Made by a program: the position numbers and the translations under genes. 33,468 nucleotides of DNA from Deltaproteobacteria bacterium (lineage in GTDB: Bacteria > Myxococcota_A > UBA9160 > SMWR01), in the NCBI GenBank assembly GCA_019310965.1, contig JAFDDG010000043.1, forward strand, positions 1-33,468. Reading direction: 5' to 3'. Shown in pieces: positions 1-11,347 of this stretch; positions within the stretch are counted from its first letter, which is position 1, and each line of letters begins with the position of its first letter. The notes beneath the pieces were generated by a model, which saw nothing but the letters and a program-made list of their open reading frames with translations, did no database searches and was not told the DNA's origin.

Positions 1-1355
1 CGTGCGGCCTGCTTGCGATTCCAGTTCGTGCTCTGGAGGACGCGACCGATGGCCTCGCGCTCCGCCTGGAGCGCGACCCGGCGCCCGACCTCGCGCAGTG
101 GAATCTCGCCGGCGGTGGCTTCGATCTCGTCGATCAGTTGGCGCAGGCGGCTGCCGCCGGGCTCCCCCTGCTCGTGGCGAGCGATCTCTTCGAGAATCGG
201 CTGCTCGCTCTCGAGTACGATGATGCGTTGCACCATGTTTTCGAGCTCGCGCACATTGCCGGGAAAGGCAAAACGCTCGAAGGCCCGGCTCAGCTCTGCA
301 CTGGGCGCCCACTCTCGCCGGCCGTAGCGGGCGGCGTAGCGGGCGGCGAAGATCTCCACCAGCAGCGGAATCTCTTCCCGCCGCTCGCGCAGCGGCGGCA
401 AGGCCACGTTCACGACATTGAGCCGGAAGAAGAGGTCCTCCCGGAAGCTGCCGTCCCGCACCATCTCGTCGAGCTTGCGGTTGGTCGCACAGACGACCCG
501 CGCGTCCACGCGAATCTCCTCGTTGCCACCGAGCCGCGCGAACGAGGCGTCCTGCAGCACCTGCAGCAGCTTGGCCTGCAGCCCCGGACTCATCTCGCCG
601 ATCTCGTCGAGAAAGATCGTGCCGCCGTCGGCCAGCTCGAACTTGCCCTGCTTGCGAGCGTAGGCCCCGGTGAAGGCGCCCCTCTCGTAGCCGAAGAGCT
701 CGCTCTCGAGCAGGTCCGCGGGCAGCGCCGCGCAGTTCACCTTCACGAAGCTGCTCTGGGCCCGGCTGGAGACCGCGTGCAACGTGCGCGCCACCACCTC
801 TTTGCCGGCGCCGCTCTCGCCCTGGATCAGCACCGTGACGTCCGTCTCCGACACCTGCTCCAGAAGATCCTTGACCCGACGCATGGCGGGGCTCGCCCAC
901 ACCGCGGAGGCAGCCGGGTTGTCGTCTTCACCCACCAGCCGCTGGCGTTCGCGCTGCATGCTGGCGCGCTCGAGGACATTCTCGAGTACGCGTTCGAGCT
1001 CGCCCTCTTGCAGGGGCTTGTTGACGTAATCTGCGGCACCGAGGCGCATGCACTCCACGATCGTGGTGGCCTTGCCCACCACCGAGAGCATCACCACGGG
1101 CAGCAACGCGTCGTGATCGAGCAGATGCTGCAGGGTCGCCACGCCGTCGACGCCGGGCATCATCACGTCGAGCAGCACCACGTCCGGAGCCGCCCCGCCC
1201 TCCACCAGCGCCAGCGCGCTGCGGCCGTCCTCCGCGGTGTCGACGGCCCAGCCCCGCAGCTCGAGCAGGTTCGCGACGTAGCCGCGGATGCCCTCGGCGT
1301 CGTCCACCACCAGCGCGCGCTTCCGCTCGCTGCGTTCTGCCTTGGCACGCGCCAC
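1..1355 (-). CDS. NtrC-family sigma-54-dependent response regulator (3' end beyond window)
   Basis: Phosphorylation-dependent activator of sigma-54 promoters. The visible 451 residues hold an N-terminal receiver domain with the acidic pair near residues 18-19, the likely phospho-acceptor Asp63 in LLDVMMPG and the conserved Lys113. An AAA+ domain follows, with Walker A GESGAGKE at 179-186 and the sigma-54 contact loop GAFTGA at 226-231. At the window edge a Fis-type helix-turn-helix begins (NWNRKQAA), so only the recognition end is missing. The GTG start at 1355 directly follows the stop codon of the upstream histidine kinase and has GGGAGG five bases before it, so the two genes form a coupled two-component operon. 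The target genes cannot be told from this sequence. The family call is secure. Confidence 0.93.
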   Translation of the reverse strand, partial: MARAKAERSERKRALVVDDAEGIRGYVANLLELRGWAVDTAEDGRSALALVEGGAAPDVVLLDVMMPGVDGVATLQHLLDHDALLPVVMLSVVGKATTIVECMRLGAADYVNKPLQEGELERVLENVLERASMQRERQRLVGEDDNPAASAVWASPAMRRVKDLLEQVSETDVTVLIQGESGAGKEVVARTLHAVSSRAQSSFVKVNCAALPADLLESELFGYERGAFTGAYARKQGKFELADGGTIFLDEIGEMSPGLQAKLLQVLQDASFARLGGNEEIRVDARVVCATNRKLDEMVRDGSFREDLFFRLNVVNVALPPLRERREEIPLLVEIFAARYAARYGRREWAPSAELSRAFERFAFPGNVRELENMVQRIIVLESEQPILEEIARHEQGEPGGSRLRQLIDEIEATAGEIPLREVGRRVALQAEREAIGRVLQSTNWNRKQAA

Positions 1356-4575
<3,220 letters not shown>

Positions 4576-4583
4576 AGCTCGCG

Positions 4584-5399
4584 CTACTTCACGCGCAACT
4601 CGTTCACCCGCGCGTACACGTCGCGGCGCGACAAGCCCGGCCGAGCCAGCCGCGCCGCCACGTCACGCGGCGTCTCGCCGCTGGCCAGTCGGGCGCGAAT
4701 TTCGTCGTCGAGATCATCGACGGCTGGCGCAGGTGCCGGCTGTGCCCCTGCCACCACGAGCGTCACCTCTCCACGAGCGCCATCCGCGAAACGCTCGGCC
4801 AGTTCGTCGAGGCTCCCCCGCGCCACCTCTTCGTGCAGCTTCGTGAGCTCCCGGGCAACGCACGCACGACGCTCCCCGAGCCGTGTCGCCAGCTCTGCGA
4901 GCGTCGCCGCCAATCGCTGGGGTGACTCGAACAACACGAGCGTCTCTTCGGCCGTCGCGACGCGCTCGAGCAACGCCCGCCGCGCGCCGGCCTTGCGCGG
5001 GAGAAAGCCCAGGAAGCTGAAACGCTCTGTCCCGAGCCCCGCCAGGGTCAAGGCGGCCAGCACCGCCGAGGGGCCCGGCACCGCGGTGACCGGGTGGCCC
5101 GCTTCGACGACGGCCGTCAGCAATCGCTCGCCCGGATCCGACACCAGCGGCGTACCCGCGTCCGAGACCAGCGCCACGTCGCCCCCCTCGGCCAGCACGG
5201 CGAGCACGCGCCCGACCCGCGCGGCCTCGTTGTGCGCATGCAAAGAGAGCGGCGTCCGATCGATGCCGTGCCGATCGAGCAGCTTGCGAGTGCGCCGCGT
5301 GTCCTCGGCCAACACGAGCGATGCCTCCCGCAACACCCGCAACGCCCGCAACGTCACGTCCTCGAGGTTGCCGATCGGCGTCGCCACGAGACAGAGCAT
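4584..5399 (-). CDS. rsmI: 16S rRNA 2'-O-ribose C1402 methyltransferase RsmI
   Basis: SAM-dependent enzyme that methylates the ribose of C1402 in the decoding centre of 16S rRNA. The 271-residue protein is a tetrapyrrole-methylase-fold member, shown by VATPIGNLEDVTLRA at the N-terminus, then EDTRRTRKLL, SDAGTPLVSDPG, PGPSAVLAAL and FLGFLPRK. A short C-terminal helical segment (SGETPRDVAARLARPGLSRRDVYARVNELR) matches the usual RsmI tail. I use the ATG at 5399, which puts MLCLVATPIGN at the family's usual start; a GTG two codons upstream at 5405 is also possible. Neither has a clear ribosome binding site. The left repeat of the RAYT element lies only about 20 bases upstream, so the native promoter may have been displaced. 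Confidence 0.95.
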   Translation of the reverse strand: MLCLVATPIGNLEDVTLRALRVLREASLVLAEDTRRTRKLLDRHGIDRTPLSLHAHNEAARVGRVLAVLAEGGDVALVSDAGTPLVSDPGERLLTAVVEAGHPVTAVPGPSAVLAALTLAGLGTERFSFLGFLPRKAGARRALLERVATAEETLVLFESPQRLAATLAELATRLGERRACVARELTKLHEEVARGSLDELAERFADGARGEVTLVVAGAQPAPAPAVDDLDDEIRARLASGETPRDVAARLARPGLSRRDVYARVNELRVK

Positions 5400-5424
5400 C
5401 CCCACAGCACGAGTGTATGTACAA

Positions 5425-5452
5425 GGGGACGGAGTTGCCTTCTTGCCTTTTT
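5425..5452 (+). repeat. Left end repeat of the RAYT element
   Basis: The unit begins GGGGACGGAGTTGCC and ends in a T-run. Against the right end (6478-6503, read on the minus strand) it differs by two substitutions and a small length difference. Against the arms of the 25138-25224 palindrome it differs at only a few bases. The outer flank CAAGGGGACGG is also shared with the left arm of that palindrome. Confidence 0.8.
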
Positions 5453-5509
5453 GAATCCAGGTGTCCGGGTGAGCTAGGCTCGCGCTTCCCGGTCCCAGCA
5501 GGGCACGAA

Positions 5510-6538
5510 ATGCCGCGAGCCCCTCGCAGGGATGCTCCCGGCGCCATTCACCACGTGATGGTGCGCGGGATCGACAAACGACAGATCTTTCGCGACGACA
5601 GCGATCGAGAAGACTTCCTTCACAGATTGTGGCAACAGACCCACGATGCGGGCACCGCCTGCTTCGCTTGGGCGTTGATGCCCAATCACGCGCATCTGGT
5701 ATTGAGAACGGGCGTGCGCCCTCTCTCCGAGCTGATGCGACGCCTCAATACGGGATACGCGATCGTGTTCAATCGCCGCTACGAGCGGAGTGGCTACCTA
5801 TTCCAGGATCGATTCCGTTCGATCATGGTCGAAGACGATGCGTACCTGCGCGTGCTGCTCCGCTACATCCATTTGAATCCGCTGCGTGCAGGCCTTGTCC
5901 CGTCGCTTGAAGCGCTCGCCACGTATCCGTGGTCGGGCCACGCCGGGCTCATGGGATGCCACCGACGCGGCTTCCAATCAGTCGAGGAGGTGTTGAGCTG
6001 GTTCGGAAGCGATCTCGACACGGCGCGTACGGAGTTGGTCCGGCTGATGGGCGAGGAGGGCGCGGCCACGAGTGCAGCGTATCCGAACCGCCATGAGCCC
6101 TCCCAAGAGCGACGCATCGCGCCACACTCATCGCAAGACGGCCCCGAACCTCGAGGGGAGACCGAGCGCACGAGCCCATCGCGCGCAGTGTCGCTGCGGG
6201 CCCGGGGCTGGAACATGGATACGCTCATCGCCTGGGTGTGCCGCGAGTGGCAGGTGGACCCCATTCGCATCCGCCGCGGAGCACGGGCACACTCGGAAAG
6301 CGCAGCTCGCGCGGTAATCGGACATTTCGCCACGCATGATCTCGGCTACACCGCTAAAGAGGCGGGGCTCGCTACAGGGGTGAGCGTAGGCCCAATGAGC
6401 CGAGCGATTCGCCGCGGCGCAAGCCTCGTGGCAGAGCGCGAGGTTCGCATCCCGAACACGCCCCCTGCCACGCCGAGAAAAGCAAGAAAGCAACACCGTC
6501 CCCGGATGCGGATTCCTGGGGCGGTGGGGGTGGGTTAG
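5510..6538 (+). CDS. REP-associated tyrosine transposase (RAYT, Y1/HUH family) with C-terminal DnaA-like helix-turn-helix
   Basis: HUH single-strand nuclease/transposase of 342 residues. The N-terminal half is a Y1 transposase domain: HHVMVRGIDKRQIF at the start, the metal-binding HUH motif His60-Ala-His62 in ALMPNHAHLVL, and the RAYT signature RYIHLNPLRAG, where Tyr119 is the probable nucleophile. A low-complexity linker (about 190-235) leads to a segment near 240-320 (ESAARAVIGHFATHDLGYTAKEAG) that resembles the DnaA C-terminal DNA-binding domain, as in a subgroup of long RAYTs. The ATG at 5510 gives the normal N-terminus. The last codons read through the right-end repeat, and the stop overlaps the mtnA stop by a few bases. 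It is intact and could be active on the family of repeats described here. Confidence 0.92.
   Translation: MPRAPRRDAPGAIHHVMVRGIDKRQIFRDDSDREDFLHRLWQQTHDAGTACFAWALMPNHAHLVLRTGVRPLSELMRRLNTGYAIVFNRRYERSGYLFQDRFRSIMVEDDAYLRVLLRYIHLNPLRAGLVPSLEALATYPWSGHAGLMGCHRRGFQSVEEVLSWFGSDLDTARTELVRLMGEEGAATSAAYPNRHEPSQERRIAPHSSQDGPEPRGETERTSPSRAVSLRARGWNMDTLIAWVCREWQVDPIRIRRGARAHSESAARAVIGHFATHDLGYTAKEAGLATGVSVGPMSRAIRRGASLVAEREVRIPNTPPATPRKARKQHRPRMRIPGAVGVG
6478..6503 (-). repeat. Right end repeat of the RAYT element, inside the transposase 3' end
   Basis: Read on the minus strand, this unit begins GGGGACGGTGTTGCTTTCTT and ends in a T-run, so it is the inverted copy of 5425-5452. It matches the arms of the 25138-25224 palindrome except for one missing C and the final base. 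It is translated in frame as the last part of the transposase. Confidence 0.8.
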
Positions 6539-7629
6539 CGGGCTTGGGCGGGAAAGAGGCGCTCGAGACCTTCGGGACTGGCGTCGCAGACACCGCGCTC
6601 GGTGATGAGAGCACTGACGAGGCGGGCGGGGGTGACGTCGAAGGCGGGGTTGGCGACGCGGGTGCCGTCGGGGACCAGGCTGACCTCCATCATGCGACCG
6701 TCAGCGGAGCGGCCGGCGACGCGTGTGAGCTCGTCGGCGTCGCGCTCTTCGATCGGCACGTCGCCGGCGCAGCCGATGCTCCAATCGATCGAGGCGGATG
6801 GCACCGCCGCGTAGAACGGCACGCCGTTGTCGCGCGCGGCCAGGGCCTTGAGATAGGTGCCGATCTTGTTGCAGACGTCGCCGGCGGCCGTGGTGCGATC
6901 GGTCCCGACGAGGCAGCAGTCGACCTGCCCCCGCTGCATCAGATGCCCGCCAGCGTTGTCCGCCACCAGCGTGTGCGGGACACCGTGCTGCGCGAGCTCC
7001 CAGGCTGTGAGCGACGCACCCTGGTTGCGCGGCCGGGTCTCGTCCACCCAGACGTGCACCGGCAGGCCGCTGTCATGGGCGAGGTAGAGCGGAGCCAGAG
7101 CGGTGCCCCAATCGACGGTCGCGAGCCAGCCAGCGTTGCAGTGAGTGAGCACCTGCAAGGGGCCACCGTCCCGCCGCTCGGCGGCACGCTTCTCGAGCAG
7201 GCGCAGCCCGTGCTCGGCCAACGCGCGGCAGGTCACCACGTCGGCATCGGCCAGCTCGCCGGCCCGCGCCCAGGCACGCTGTGCGCGCTCACCCTCGGGC
7301 AGCCCCCGCACGCTGGCCCGCACCCGGCCGAGAGCCCAGCGCAGGTTCACTGCCGTCGGGCGCGTCGCCATCAGACGCTGGCATGCTGCCGAAACGCCGG
7401 CCTCCGACGGGTCGTCACGCATCGCCAGCGCCAGACCGTAGGCGGCGGCCACGCCGATCAGCGGCGCACCGCGCACGCGCATGGCCGAGATGGCCTCGGC
7501 GGTCTCCTCGAGATTCCCCAGGCGTCTGCGCACGAACGCGAACGGCAGCTGCGTCTGGTCGATGATCTCGACCCCCGCGCCGTCGGCGGCGACGCGGATC
7601 GTACGCTCGGGCTTCCCGTCTACATTCAC
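6535..7629 (-). CDS. mtnA: S-methyl-5-thioribose-1-phosphate isomerase MtnA
   Basis: Converts 5-methylthioribose-1-phosphate to 5-methylthioribulose-1-phosphate in methionine salvage. The 364-residue protein shows AMRVRGAPLIGVAAAYG in the N-terminal half, the catalytic cysteine in LTHCNAGWLAT, and the catalytic aspartate in LVGTDRTTAAGDVCNKIGTY. Both are expected for MtnA and not for the related eIF2B regulatory subunits. GTG at 7629 is the start, five bases after the apt stop codon, so it is the last gene of the mtnP-apt-mtnA operon. Its end overlaps the RAYT gene tail to tail. The later salvage steps (MtnB, MtnC, MtnD or alternatives) are not in this window. Confidence 0.95.
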   Translation of the reverse strand: MNVDGKPERTIRVAADGAGVEIIDQTQLPFAFVRRRLGNLEETAEAISAMRVRGAPLIGVAAAYGLALAMRDDPSEAGVSAACQRLMATRPTAVNLRWALGRVRASVRGLPEGERAQRAWARAGELADADVVTCRALAEHGLRLLEKRAAERRDGGPLQVLTHCNAGWLATVDWGTALAPLYLAHDSGLPVHVWVDETRPRNQGASLTAWELAQHGVPHTLVADNAGGHLMQRGQVDCCLVGTDRTTAAGDVCNKIGTYLKALAARDNGVPFYAAVPSASIDWSIGCAGDVPIEERDADELTRVAGRSADGRMMEVSLVPDGTRVANPAFDVTPARLVSALITERGVCDASPEGLERLFPAQAR

Positions 7630-7634
7630 GTGGC

Positions 7635-8162
7635 TCAGTCGCCTTCGTAGGCACAGAGCGCCACGAGCTTGTGGCCGAGCGCTTCGATTCGACGGCGCCC
7701 GCCCACATCCGGCAGGTCGACCACGGCGGCAACACCGACGACTTCGCCACCGAGCGCCTCCAGCACGCGAATCGCCGCCTCGCAGGTACCGCCGGTGGCG
7801 ACCAGGTCGTCCACCAACAGCACGCGCTCCCCCGGCGAGACGGCATCGACGTGCGCCTCGATGCGGTCGGTCCCGTACTCGAGCTCGTAGTCGAACCCGA
7901 GCGTCTGATAGGGCAGCTTGCCGGCCTTGCGCAGCAGCACGAAGCCCTTGCCCAGCTCCTTCGCCACCGCGGCGCCGATGATGAAACCGCGGGCTTCGAT
8001 ACCCGCGACCTTGTCGATGGCGCAGTCTCGAAACGCATCTGCCAACCCGTCCACCGCCAGCCGCAGCCCGATGGGATCCTGCAGCAGTGTGGTGATGTCG
8101 CGAAATTGGATCCCCGGCTTCGGGTGATCCGGAATCGTACGAATGCGGGATTTGATGGGCAT
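7635..8162 (-). CDS. apt: Adenine phosphoribosyltransferase
   Basis: Makes AMP from adenine and PRPP. At 175 residues it has the usual family length. It opens with the Apt pattern IPDHPKPGIQFRDITTLL, has IEARGFIIGAAVA in the middle, and carries the PRPP-binding loop VLLVDDLVATGGT. Its place between mtnP and mtnA is functionally coherent: MtnP releases adenine from methylthioadenosine and Apt returns that adenine to the nucleotide pool. It starts with ATG 14 bases after the mtnP stop and ends 5 bases before the mtnA start, consistent with one transcript. Confidence 0.95.
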   Translation of the reverse strand: MPIKSRIRTIPDHPKPGIQFRDITTLLQDPIGLRLAVDGLADAFRDCAIDKVAGIEARGFIIGAAVAKELGKGFVLLRKAGKLPYQTLGFDYELEYGTDRIEAHVDAVSPGERVLLVDDLVATGGTCEAAIRVLEALGGEVVGVAAVVDLPDVGGRRRIEALGHKLVALCAYEGD

Positions 8163-8176
8163 CGCCTGCTCCTCGT

Positions 8177-9064
8177 TCAGCTATCCCGAAGCACCCGGCC
8201 CGCCACCGCGTCGAGCATCTTCAGGAGCTCCGGGTCGCGCGCCTCCGGTGGAGTAATGAGAGCTGAATCGAGCACCCGATTGCAACCCTCCGGACACGGC
8301 AACGGTCGTCCTGCCAACGCCGGCGCCGAGGCCGCCACAAGCGCGCGAGCGCGCTCGGCATTTCTCGTCAGCACCGCGACGATGTCCGACACCTCGACGT
8401 GCCCGTGCTCCGAGTGCCAGCAGTCGTAGTCGGTCACCATCGCCACACTCGCGTAACAGAGCTCCGCTTCCCGGGCGAGCTTCGCTTCGGGCATATTGGT
8501 CATGCCGAGGACATCGCAGTCCCAACTTCGGTACAAGCGCGACTCGGCGAGGCTCGAGAACTGCGGCCCTTCCATGGCCAGGTACGTGCCGCCCCTGACC
8601 ACCGCCACGCCGGCACCTCGAGCCGCCTCCTCGACGCGCTCCGCCAGCCGCGAACACACCGGATGCGCCATCGACACATGCGCGACGCAACCGCTGGTAA
8701 AGAAGCTCTTCGCGCGCGAAACGGTGAGATCGACATACTGGTCGACCAACACGAACGTCCCCGGCGCCAGCTCGGTACGCAGCGAGCCACAGGCAGAAAC
8801 CGAGAGCAGATCCGTCACACCCACCCGTTTGAGCGCGTCGATGTTCGCGCGGTAGTTGACCTCCGACGGCGGAATCGCGTGGCCGCGACCGTGGCGCGGC
8901 AGGAAGGCGACGTCGACCCCGCCCAACGTTCCGCACAGCAGCTCGTCCGACGGCTCACCAAACGGCGACGCGACGCGCTGCCAGCGCGGCGCTTCGAGAC
9001 CGTCGAGCTCGTACACCCCGGAGCCCCCGAGAACTCCCATCACCGGCTGGGCCGTGCTCGCCAT
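8177..9064 (-). CDS. mtnP: S-methyl-5'-thioadenosine phosphorylase
   Basis: Phosphorolyses 5'-methylthioadenosine, a by-product of polyamine and other SAM-dependent pathways, to adenine and methylthioribose-1-phosphate. The 295-residue protein belongs to the PNP/MTAP family: MGVLGGSGVYELDGL at the N-terminus, FLPRHGRGHAIPPSEVNYRAN, the substrate region YLAMEGPQFSSLAESRLYR, and MTNMPEAKLAREAELCYAS followed by TDYDCW. The TDYD stretch favours 6-aminopurine (adenosine-type) substrates, and the downstream apt and mtnA genes support MTA as substrate. It is the first gene of the operon and starts with ATG at 9064, 41 bases from the divergent yraN. Confidence 0.94.
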   Translation of the reverse strand: MASTAQPVMGVLGGSGVYELDGLEAPRWQRVASPFGEPSDELLCGTLGGVDVAFLPRHGRGHAIPPSEVNYRANIDALKRVGVTDLLSVSACGSLRTELAPGTFVLVDQYVDLTVSRAKSFFTSGCVAHVSMAHPVCSRLAERVEEAARGAGVAVVRGGTYLAMEGPQFSSLAESRLYRSWDCDVLGMTNMPEAKLAREAELCYASVAMVTDYDCWHSEHGHVEVSDIVAVLTRNAERARALVAASAPALAGRPLPCPEGCNRVLDSALITPPEARDPELLKMLDAVAGRVLRDS

Positions 9065-9105
9065 GCGGCGCTACCCTAGCACCCACCCCGGTCCCGGGGC
9101 GTTTC

Positions 9106-9474
9106 ATGCGAACCACTCACCGCGCGCTCGGCGACGCGGGCGAAGCGCGAGCGGCAAGGCATCTCGAGGCAGGCGGCTGGCGCATCCTGGCGCGCAACGT
9201 GCGCGCAGGCGGCGTGGAGCTGGACATCGTGGCGCGCCGCCGAGGCGTGCTCGCCATCGTCGAGGTCAAGACGCGGCGCAGCCATCTCGCGGGAGCCCCG
9301 GAAGAGGCGGTCGACGCCGCCAAGCGCGCGCGGCTGGTGCGTGGCGCGGCCGCCTGGTTGCGCGAGAACCCTCAGCGCGGCCGGAGCGTGCGCTTCGACG
9401 TGATCGCCTGCGAACTCGGCGAGGCGGGCTGGCGCCTGCGACACCTGGAAGGCGCCTTCGACGCGGGAGACTGA
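9106..9474 (+). CDS. YraN / UPF0102 family nuclease-like protein
   Basis: Small protein of 122 residues in the UPF0102 (YraN) family. It has the restriction-endonuclease-like PD-(D/E)XK core: GDAGEARAARHLEAGGW with the first Glu, then VELDIVARRRGVLAIVEVKTR with Asp and the E-V-K triad. The family's role is not firmly established, though the fold predicts DNA binding or cleavage, possibly linked to recombination or DNA uptake. In many bacteria yraN lies beside rplS and trmD. Here it sits next to that cluster but on the opposite strand, converging on rplS with 12 bases between the stops. The ATG at 9106 gives the standard N-terminus. Confidence 0.9.
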   Translation: MRTTHRALGDAGEARAARHLEAGGWRILARNVRAGGVELDIVARRRGVLAIVEVKTRRSHLAGAPEEAVDAAKRARLVRGAAAWLRENPQRGRSVRFDVIACELGEAGWRLRHLEGAFDAGD

Positions 9475-9486
9475 CACCGCGGGGGT

Positions 9487-9975
9487 TCAGCCCTCCTGCT
9501 TGTCTTCCTCGGCGTCCGCAGCCGGCTCTTCTGCGGCCGCCGGCTCCTCGACGGCTTCGGCTTCCGGCGCCGCCTCTGCCGCCGTGCCGACCTCGTCCTC
9601 GGAAACGCTCAGCACGTTCAACGCCGCGACGTCGCGCACCTTGGCCCGCAACCGCGCCTTCTTGCCGGAGAGCTCGCGCAGGTAGTAGAGCCGCGAGCGG
9701 CGCACGTGGCCACGGCTCTTGATCTCGACCTTCGTCACGTTGGGCGACTCGATCGGAAAGATGCGCTCGACGCCGACGCCGGAAGAGATCTTGCGCACGG
9801 TGAAGGTGGCCCCGTGCCCGCCGCCCCGGCGTTGGAGCACGACACCCTCGAAGATCTGGATGCGCTCCTTCTCCCCTTCCTTGATGCGCACGTGCACCCG
9901 CACGGTGTCGCCGGAACGAAAGGCCGGGAGGTCGCGGCGCAGGGAATCGGTGTGAACGGCGTCGATGCTTCTCAT
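9487..9975 (-). CDS. rplS: 50S ribosomal protein L19 with acidic C-terminal tail
   Basis: Large-subunit protein at the interface with the small subunit. The core (residues 1 to about 115) is typical: [41 protein letters not shown] and [20 protein letters not shown]. About 45 extra residues follow, almost all Ala, Glu, Pro and Asp (for example [20 protein letters not shown]), making the 162-residue protein longer than the usual 115-120. The ATG at 9975 overlaps the trmD stop in an ATGA junction, so translation is probably coupled. It is the last gene of the rpsP-khpA-rimM-trmD-rplS operon. Confidence 0.97.
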   Translation of the reverse strand: MRSIDAVHTDSLRRDLPAFRSGDTVRVHVRIKEGEKERIQIFEGVVLQRRGGGHGATFTVRKISSGVGVERIFPIESPNVTKVEIKSRGHVRRSRLYYLRELSGKKARLRAKVRDVAALNVLSVSEDEVGTAAEAAPEAEAVEEPAAAEEPAADAEEDKQEG

Positions 9976-10709
9976 GACTGTTTCTCTTTCGCGGCCGCCC
10001 GGGCGGGCCGGGTCGGATCGGTGGCCGCCTCGAACAAATCGGGGCGCCGACACCGGGTCAATTCTCGCGCGCGACTCGCGCGCCACTCCGCCACCGCCGC
10101 ATGGTCGCCCGAGCGCAGAACGTCGGGCACCGCGAGGCCGCGAAACACGGGCGGCCGAGTGTACTGCGGTCCTTCCAGAAGTCCCGTGGAAAACGACTCG
10201 CTGACGAGGCTTTCCGGGTTGCCCAGGGCCCCGGGCAGCAGTCGCACCAGCCCCTCGACCACCAGCATCGAGGGCACCTCGCCCCCGGAGAGCACGTAAT
10301 CGCCCACGGAGAGCTCCTCGTCCACCGCCAGCTCGATGGCCCGCTGGTCGACGCCCTCGTAGCGCCCGCAGACCAGCAGCAGCTGCTCCCAGCGCGCCAG
10401 CCCGGCCAGACCCGGCTGATCGAGAGGCTGCCCCTGCGGGGACATGAGCACCACGCGACGGCCCTCTCGCTCGCCCTTGGTGCCGGCCAGCGCCTCGATG
10501 GCCCTCACCAGGGGCTCGGGCTTCATCAGCATGCCCGGCCCACCGCCGTAGGGCGAATCGTCCACCTTGCGGTGTCGATCGTCGGTCCAGTCGCGCAGAT
10601 CGTGGGCGGCGAGATCCACGAGCCCCGCCTCGCGGGCGCCTCCCACGATCGACGCCCCGAAGAAGGCGTCGAAGAGCTGGGGAAAGATCGTCAGCACGTC
10701 GATGCGCAC
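9972..10709 (-). CDS. trmD: tRNA (guanine-37-N1)-methyltransferase TrmD
   Basis: Methylates G37 beside the anticodon using SAM, which prevents +1 frameshifting. The 245-residue SPOUT-fold protein shows [15 protein letters not shown] at the start, [18 protein letters not shown], the trefoil-knot SAM site [17 protein letters not shown], and [24 protein letters not shown]. The C-terminal region [28 protein letters not shown] is also typical. I place the start at GTG 10709, two bases after the rimM stop; this yields the standard [11 protein letters not shown]-terminus. The stop overlaps the rplS ATG by four bases. Confidence 0.97.
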   Translation of the reverse strand: MRIDVLTIFPQLFDAFFGASIVGGAREAGLVDLAAHDLRDWTDDRHRKVDDSPYGGGPGMLMKPEPLVRAIEALAGTKGEREGRRVVLMSPQGQPLDQPGLAGLARWEQLLLVCGRYEGVDQRAIELAVDEELSVGDYVLSGGEVPSMLVVEGLVRLLPGALGNPESLVSESFSTGLLEGPQYTRPPVFRGLAVPDVLRSGDHAAVAEWRASRARELTRCRRPDLFEAATDPTRPARAAAKEKQS

Positions 10710-10711
10710 GC

Positions 10712-11347
10712 CTAGTCCTCTTCGCAGCGTCCCGGTGCGGGCCCGGTGCGCCGTCCCGGCGCGGGATCGCTGCTCCGCTCCGGCGCCGTGCTCGCAGCGT
10801 CGATCAGGCCGGGCAGCATCTCCACCACCACGCGCCGGGCGACCACGTCGACGTCGCACAACAGCGCCGCCGGCACCAGGTGTTCGCGGCCGTCCGCCGC
10901 GGCCACCACCAGCACGTCCGAAGCACCCGTCTCCCAGAGCCCGCGGATCTCTCCCAACACGACGCCGTCCTCGCTCTCGACCCGGCAGCCGACGAGCTCG
11001 TGGACCCAGATCTCATCCTCTCCCGCCTCGCCCAGCGCGTGCGCCGCCACCGCCACGCCGCTGCCACGCAGCACCTCGGCGGCGCTGCGCTCGGACACAC
11101 CCTCGAGAGCCACCCGCACTTCGCCACCCTTGCGCCCTGACGTCACCTGGCGGAGCTCGAACACCTGCACGTCGCCTTCCGGCTTTGTCAGCTGGAGCGC
11201 CACACCCGGACGCAACGCCTCGCCGCCGTCGCCGAAGACCTGCATGCGCAGCCAGCCGCGCACACCGTGGACCGCACTGATGCGACCGATGGGGATCAGC
11301 TTCTCGCCGTCGGAGCCAGCCGACGCCGCGGGCCGATCGTCAGTCAA
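10712..11347 (-). CDS. rimM: Ribosome maturation factor RimM
   Basis: Assists maturation of the 30S head around S19 and 16S rRNA. The N-terminal beta-barrel domain begins [22 protein letters not shown]. The PRC-barrel follows with [22 protein letters not shown] and [28 protein letters not shown]. The start is uncertain: no ATG or GTG lies near the expected N-terminus. I use TTG 11347, which overlaps the khpA end by eight bases and gives 211 residues. Beyond the usual end there is a tail of about 28 residues rich in Ser, Pro, Arg and Gly that the family lacks. The stop is two bases from the trmD start. Confidence 0.92.
   Translation of the reverse strand: MTDDRPAASAGSDGEKLIPIGRISAVHGVRGWLRMQVFGDGGEALRPGVALQLTKPEGDVQVFELRQVTSGRKGGEVRVALEGVSERSAAEVLRGSGVAVAAHALGEAGEDEIWVHELVGCRVESEDGVVLGEIRGLWETGASDVLVVAAADGREHLVPAALLCDVDVVARRVVVEMLPGLIDAASTAPERSSDPAPGRRTGPAPGRCEED

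Larger units (their letters stand above)
5423..6503 (+). mobile_element. RAYT-type element bounded by imperfect inverted repeats
   Basis: A block of about 1.1 kb between rsmI and mtnA holds a single HUH transposase gene. It is bordered on the left by a GGGGACGGAGTTGCCTTCTT-type repeat and on the right by the inverted copy. The same repeat forms the arms of the palindrome at 25138-25224, so the repeat is dispersed in this genome. No target duplication is evident, as expected for single-strand HUH transposition. Whether the block moves as a unit is not shown; RAYTs are often resident genes associated with dispersed repeats. Boundaries are set from the repeat edges. Confidence 0.7.
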
